DNA from: DASWFI01 sp036394315 | GTDB lineage: Bacteria > Patescibacteriota > Doudnabacteria > UBA920 > O2-02-FULL-48-8 | NCBI GenBank assembly: GCA_036394315.1 | Contig: DASWFI010000042.1 | Coordinates: 1 to 17,263 of the forward strand | Direction of reading: 5' to 3' | DNA length: 17,263 nucleotides | In this document: positions 13,252-17,263 of the stretch, piece by piece | Layout: each line of letters opens with the position of its first letter | Numbering within the stretch: the first letter of the stretch is position 1 | The notes under the pieces: model-generated | What the model was told of the DNA's origin: nothing | Database searches by the model: none | The model's input: only the letters and a program-made list of their open reading frames with translations | Program-made: the position numbers and the translations under genes

Positions 13252-16035
13252 TTAAAATCTGATATTGAAATTGACATAAGGAATGGCACTTCCGAAAATC
13301 GAAAGCTTGTACCCATTGATACTACCGTTTTCCGAAACATAATAAACAGAATAAGCATTTTTTCTTGCCGTAAAGTTGTATACTCCAATGGACCAGGAAT
13401 TATGCGTTTTCTGGAATATCCGATGATTGCCTTCAATGTTCATTGAAAAATCTGCACGAAAATAATCAGGTATCCGGTAGGCATTCCTGTCCGCATATAA
13501 AATTCGGGGAGCATTGTTATAATAATACCTGCCGATGGGCAACGTAAACGGACGACCGGTACTGTAAATGGCATTGAGCGAAATGCTGAATCTATGGTTT
13601 ACCCGGTAATTGCCAATCACCGTCAAATCATTGGGTATATCGTAATTGGCAGGATAATACCTGCCTTTGTTGATAATCGATCCCGCAGTAGAATCGTCCA
13701 TTTTCAAAAATACTCTTGACCAGGTATAACTGATCCATCCGTTTAATTTACCGTTTGTTTTCTTTAGCAGGAATTCCACGCCATATGCCTTTCCCTTTGT
13801 ACCAACCACATCGGTTTCCAGGTGATGATTCATGACCAATTCAGCGCCACTGGCATAATCCAAATAATTTCTTATTCTTTTATAATAAACCTCGATAGAT
13901 GCTTCTAAGGTATTTGATTTAAAGTTCCTGTATAACCCAAGGGAGACCTGGTCTCCGGACTGTGGTTTGATATTGGGATCGCTAAGTTTCCAGATATCCG
14001 TTGGCGCCATTTGTGTCGTATTCGAAATAAGATGTATGTATTGTTCCTGCGAATTGTAACTGGCCTTTACAGAAAAACTATCGTTAAAAGCATATCGGAG
14101 AGATGCACGCACTTCAGGCGCAGCATATGTTTTAATAAATTTTCCCGAAGAGTAGGGTATCACCTGAATTATATTGTCTTCCGTTTTGGGTACACCCGGC
14201 GGGTATGAATTTATGTTCTGGGGGCCAAGATAATTGAACATCGAAAATCTCAGGCCGCCTTCAGCAGACAATTTTGAGTTGAAAGTGTACCGGTCACTGA
14301 TAAATGCAGCAGTTTCCAGCGCCTGTTCAGGTGGAATACGGTCCGGGGTCACAATCGATTCTTTACTGTCCGGCAGGTAAGAACCAGGATGCAGCTTGTA
14401 AAAAATAGAGCTCAACCCATATTCAATCGTGTTTTTATTATTGAGATAATAGGTGAATAACGTTCTTAGATAGCCTTGGTTAATATCAAAACTGAGCGCA
14501 TAGGCTGTAAAAGGAACTTTGTTACTGGAAATATTATATTCATAGCGGTCATACCCCATTATAAAAATGCCGGTCAGTTTATTATTGAAGACATGCTTCC
14601 ATTTAACAGATACGTTCTTGTTGTGATACCCATAGACCGTGTCATTATTCAAATTGAACCGGTCACTGCTCAGGTATCCGGTAATATAAAGACTGTTCTT
14701 CTTATTTATTTGATGGGTAATGCTAAGATCTATGTCATAAAATGAAGCGCGGCTTTTCTTGTACTGATCCGGTAATAAATTCAATAGCCAGTTGGCATAG
14801 GTCGTCCTTCCCCCAATAATAAATGATGACTTGTCCTTGATAAGCGGGCCTTCTATATTCAGTCTGCTGGTAAGTACCCCAATGCCTGCCGAGCCGGAAA
14901 TATTTTTTTTATTGCCCTCTCTGCCTGTAATATTTAATACTGATGAAAGACGCCCGCCATATCGCGCAGGTATGCTGCTTTTAAATAATTCAACATCTTT
15001 TATTATTTCAGGGTTCAGGGCGGAAAACATCCCAAAGAAATGAGAAGGATTGAAAATGGTCACATCGTTAAATAAAATAAGATTCTGATCCGGAGAGCCC
15101 CCACGAACGTTTAATCCGGTGCTGGCTTCGCCAACTGTTTTTACACCTGGCAATGCCGTAACTGCCTTTAATATGTCCGGCTCACCAAATACTACCGGCA
15201 TTTGTTTGATTGCGCTGATATCTATTTTCAGAAGCCCCATCTGTGGATTCCTGATATTGCTGAGCTTTTGAGCGGTGATGGTTACGTTTCGCAAGACCAT
15301 GACTATATTTTCCAATTCAATATTGATCTTACCATCACTGTACAGCATTATTTTCCTGGTTGTCTCCCTTATTCCGATACCCTGCACCAGCAGGGTATTT
15401 TTCCCTTTTGGTAAGGTCAGCGAGAAATAACCGTATTGATCGGTAACAACCCCTATTTTCAATGTTTCAACAGAAACGGACGCGACCGAAACCGGCTCAC
15501 CGGTTTTAATATCAGTTATATACCCCGCAACAGTAGCCCTGTTTGTCTTTGGGTCAATCAAATTGCGGCTTCCTATCTCGATCACCTTATACTCAGCCGG
15601 GGCGGTTTGAACTTTCTTTTCTACAGGATCTTTCTCTTTGAAGATTACCGTATCAGCAGGTTTTTGATTGTTTGAATTATCTTGTGAAAGGGATTTCGAA
15701 GAAGCTGATACCCTGATTTTTACTCCTTTTGTGATATATACCTCACCTTCTTCATCAATTGAATAATAAAAATCAGAACCGGCAAAAGCCATATCCATAA
15801 TTTTTTCTACAGGTTGTGAAGTGACAGATAAGTTTATTTTTATACTATCGGTAAAAGCAGGATCATAATAAAAATACAGACCAGTCTGTTTCTCCAGTTC
15901 TGAAACGAACTGCTCCATATCAGCATTCCGAAAATTGGCCGTTACAAGCGCCGGGGCTTTTCTTTGACCCGCTGCGGTAAATACACTACCAAGAAAAAGC
16001 ACCATTAAAATCAATAATCTATGGCAATCGTTCAT
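13252..16035 (-). CDS. TonB-dependent receptor with STN and carboxypeptidase-like regulatory domains
   Basis: Outer-membrane active transporter of about 927 residues powered by TonB. Order, counted from the upstream TTG: signal peptide (about 5-25), STN domain (33-105, FVSELEKQTGLYFYYDPAF), a low-complexity linker, a CarboxypepD_reg-like Ig domain (168-258, VAGYITDIKTGEPVSVASVS), plug (about 278-375, with TGLNVRGGSPDQNLILFNDV and PARYGGRLSSVLNI) and a beta-barrel ending in aromatic Phe. I prefer the ATG at 16035 to the TTG at 16041: it lies 6 bases after the upstream gene's stop and directly before the signal. Neighbours form a tight operon. STN domains often signal to FecR-type anti-sigma factors, yet none is in this window. 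No SusD is present, which fits the DUF4249-type receptor class. The substrate is unknown. Confidence 0.9.
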   Translation of the reverse strand: MNDCHRLLILMVLFLGSVFTAAGQRKAPALVTANFRNADMEQFVSELEKQTGLYFYYDPAFTDSIKINLSVTSQPVEKIMDMAFAGSDFYYSIDEEGEVYITKGVKIRVSASSKSLSQDNSNNQKPADTVIFKEKDPVEKKVQTAPAEYKVIEIGSRNLIDPKTNRATVAGYITDIKTGEPVSVASVSVETLKIGVVTDQYGYFSLTLPKGKNTLLVQGIGIRETTRKIMLYSDGKINIELENIVMVLRNVTITAQKLSNIRNPQMGLLKIDISAIKQMPVVFGEPDILKAVTALPGVKTVGEASTGLNVRGGSPDQNLILFNDVTIFNPSHFFGMFSALNPEIIKDVELFKSSIPARYGGRLSSVLNITGREGNKKNISGSAGIGVLTSRLNIEGPLIKDKSSFIIGGRTTYANWLLNLLPDQYKKSRASFYDIDLSITHQINKKNSLYITGYLSSDRFNLNNDTVYGYHNKNVSVKWKHVFNNKLTGIFIMGYDRYEYNISSNKVPFTAYALSFDINQGYLRTLFTYYLNNKNTIEYGLSSIFYKLHPGSYLPDSKESIVTPDRIPPEQALETAAFISDRYTFNSKLSAEGGLRFSMFNYLGPQNINSYPPGVPKTEDNIIQVIPYSSGKFIKTYAAPEVRASLRYAFNDSFSVKASYNSQEQYIHLISNTTQMAPTDIWKLSDPNIKPQSGDQVSLGLYRNFKSNTLEASIEVYYKRIRNYLDYASGAELVMNHHLETDVVGTKGKAYGVEFLLKKTNGKLNGWISYTWSRVFLKMDDSTAGSIINKGRYYPANYDIPNDLTVIGNYRVNHRFSISLNAIYSTGRPFTLPIGRYYYNNAPRILYADRNAYRIPDYFRADFSMNIEGNHRIFQKTHNSWSIGVYNFTARKNAYSVYYVSENGSINGYKLSIFGSAIPYVNFNIRF

Positions 16036-16041
16036 ATGCAA

Positions 16042-16776
16042 TCATAAAGTGTCATAATAAGCAGCAACCTTTGCAAGAAAGCCGGCAGGATCCTGTTTAA
16101 AACTCAGGTTACCTGAACCAATGAATTCCGTAATCTCCTTTTTATGATCTTTTAAGGCTTCAGTCAAGTCACTTTTGTTATTAACCAGAGTATATCCGCG
16201 GGCGGTCTGCAAATAAAAATAAGTTTTTTGTTCAATACTTCTCAATATGCCATCAGTCATATCCGGTTTATCGATGATGGTCTTTATAACTTTTTTAAAA
16301 ACCGCGATCCTACCTTTATACAATTGCTCATAAAATCCTGTTTTCACCAGGTCCTTTGAATGATTATCTTTTATGAGCCGGGTAAAGGAATGATCCAGGA
16401 GTCTAAAATTGCCGACCTTTTCATTGAGCAACTGGATAGCCTCGTTATCGTTCCAAATTACGATAGCATCTCTTACCTCATCATATTTCATGAATATATT
16501 CCGATACAAAACACCATCGTATAAAATAGATCCGGGCACTGAATCTTTTACACCAAAATAAGGGCTACCTGCCTCAAAGCTGAAGAAATAATTATCATAC
16601 TCTCCGCCATTGTAAAGCCCTGACGCTTTATTCATTATCTGGTGATAAACTTTAATGGCGTTATTGACAGAAATTGCAGTAAAGGTCGTATCATGCTGCT
16701 GACTCTGTGCAGAAACTATTGAAGAACAAAATGCAGCAACAACCATTATATAGAAAGAACCATTTTTCAGTTTCAT
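16042..16776 (-). CDS. Secreted protein of unknown function, first gene of TonB receptor operon
   Basis: Protein of 244 residues with a signal peptide ending about residue 24 (SSIVSAQS). I know no named domain. The pattern GLYNGGEYDNYFF, then GSILYDGVLYRNIFMKYDE and a following beta-rich stretch with a C-terminal helical part, resembles a set of uncharacterised Bacteroidota secreted proteins that I recall upstream of STN-type TonB receptors; this is from memory and unchecked. Its stop codon is 6 bases before the receptor ATG, so translation is probably coupled. It is the promoter-proximal gene of the operon and likely periplasmic or surface-exposed. It could sense or deliver the receptor's ligand, but that is inference only. 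Confidence 0.78.
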   Translation of the reverse strand: MKLKNGSFYIMVVAAFCSSIVSAQSQQHDTTFTAISVNNAIKVYHQIMNKASGLYNGGEYDNYFFSFEAGSPYFGVKDSVPGSILYDGVLYRNIFMKYDEVRDAIVIWNDNEAIQLLNEKVGNFRLLDHSFTRLIKDNHSKDLVKTGFYEQLYKGRIAVFKKVIKTIIDKPDMTDGILRSIEQKTYFYLQTARGYTLVNNKSDLTEALKDHKKEITEFIGSGNLSFKQDPAGFLAKVAAYYDTL

Positions 16777-17203
16777 GATAAATAAGGTGTGTACATATTA
16801 TAAATTTACCGTTTTTTTTACTCATCCACTGAAAGTTCAAAATATCTGGCAATGAACATAGATAATATTAAAATCATGATTTTCTTCCCGTTTTATTGGC
16901 CATGAAGAACTCCGGATACGACGGAATATACCAATAGATCAGCCCGGGTGAGTTAAACGCATTACCGATTAATACCATTTCCTTACTGATAGAAAACGAA
17001 ATACTCACACTACTCTTTAAAGAGGCAAGCTGCATGGTGGATTACGAAGAGAAAATAAAAATATTCCGAAAAAAAGGCTTTGTTTGTGCTTCATTAAAAA
17101 GCAACTTTCACTAAAAGAGATGGGTCCTGCCATTGAGCAGGCTACTATTTCCTGAAGCATTTATTTTTCGGGGAAATCAATTAATATTTTTTGCCCGAAA
17201 AAA
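16777..17203. other. Upstream region of the TonB operon, no clear gene
   Basis: No convincing gene. The operon promoter should lie near 16780-16830 on the minus strand, where an AT-rich TAAATTTA resembles a -7 box. A 53-codon frame on the minus strand (16874-17035) is open with an ATG but has no family I recognise. Nothing else stands out before the repeat at 17204. Confidence 0.4.
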
Positions 17204-17263
17204 CACGTATCAAATCATGTATCAAATGAAAAAGCACCTACCAATTTTACTTCGTAAGTGCTT
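17204..17263 (+). repeat. 60-base dispersed direct repeat, copy 2, with hairpin
   Basis: Matches 5054-5113 at 48 of 60 positions. It opens with a 12-base doublet (CGTATCAAATCA, then TGTATCAAATGA). The second half is an inverted repeat: AAGCACCTAC (17232-17241) pairs with GTAAGTGCTT (17254-17263) with one mismatch, across a 12-base loop. The element runs to the window edge and may continue. An ATG at 17226 opens a frame reading MKKHLPILLRKC that is cut by the edge, so a gene start cannot be ruled out. Confidence 0.65.

Noticed and set aside
16874..17035. 53-codon minus-strand frame upstream of the TonB operon
   Set aside because: It has an ATG and plausible residues but no family, no partner gene and no sign of expression. 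It was left as a note.

Overview
This window looks like a chromosomal segment from a Bacteroidota bacterium, most likely a Chitinophagaceae-type organism. The support is an STN-domain TonB-dependent receptor, a DUF4249 lipoprotein and an MG2-type secreted protein in one operon, a YARHG lipoprotein, a YkuD_2-type L,D-transpeptidase, a GH71/99-like lipoprotein, and the general lack of Shine-Dalgarno sequences. No replication, phage-structural or transposase gene is visible.

Layout. Bases 366-4650 hold four well-formed genes with fairly GC-rich codon use: an L,D-transpeptidase-like protein, a YARHG lipoprotein on the opposite strand, a DUF2306 membrane protein divergent from it, and a GH71/99-like lipoprotein ending in a fascin-type beta-trefoil. 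A hairpin terminator follows. From about 4.7 to 7.4 kb the sequence becomes more AT-rich. It holds one gene, an AlbA_2/HATPase/winged-helix regulator (5658-6986), set among at least nine clusters of short tandem direct repeats with 9, 11 or 12 base periods. A secreted ten-TPR protein follows on the minus strand (7421-8542). Bases 8765-9461 hold two decayed tRNA pieces, Asn-like and Met-like, whose 3' halves point outward and each lead into a hairpin terminator. A small orphan ORF lies between them. From 16776 down to 9654 a four-gene minus-strand operon encodes a secreted protein of unknown function, a TonB-dependent receptor, a DUF4249 lipoprotein and a large MG2/plug-like protein. The window ends in a 60-base element that is 80% identical to one at 5054-5113, in the same orientation.

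How it fits together. The 9.6-16.8 kb operon is probably one outer-membrane uptake or surface system of unknown substrate. The GH71/99 lipoprotein is a separate, probably surface-exposed glycan hydrolase. The least explained part is 4.7-9.5 kb. Repeat clusters, tRNA remnants and an orphan ORF suggest old integration or rearrangement, and the short-period repeats follow a shared plan: the 3' part of the unit is similar between clusters while the 5' part varies. They may be operators, recombinase arm sites, or remnants of genes carrying such repeats. The sequence alone does not decide between these.
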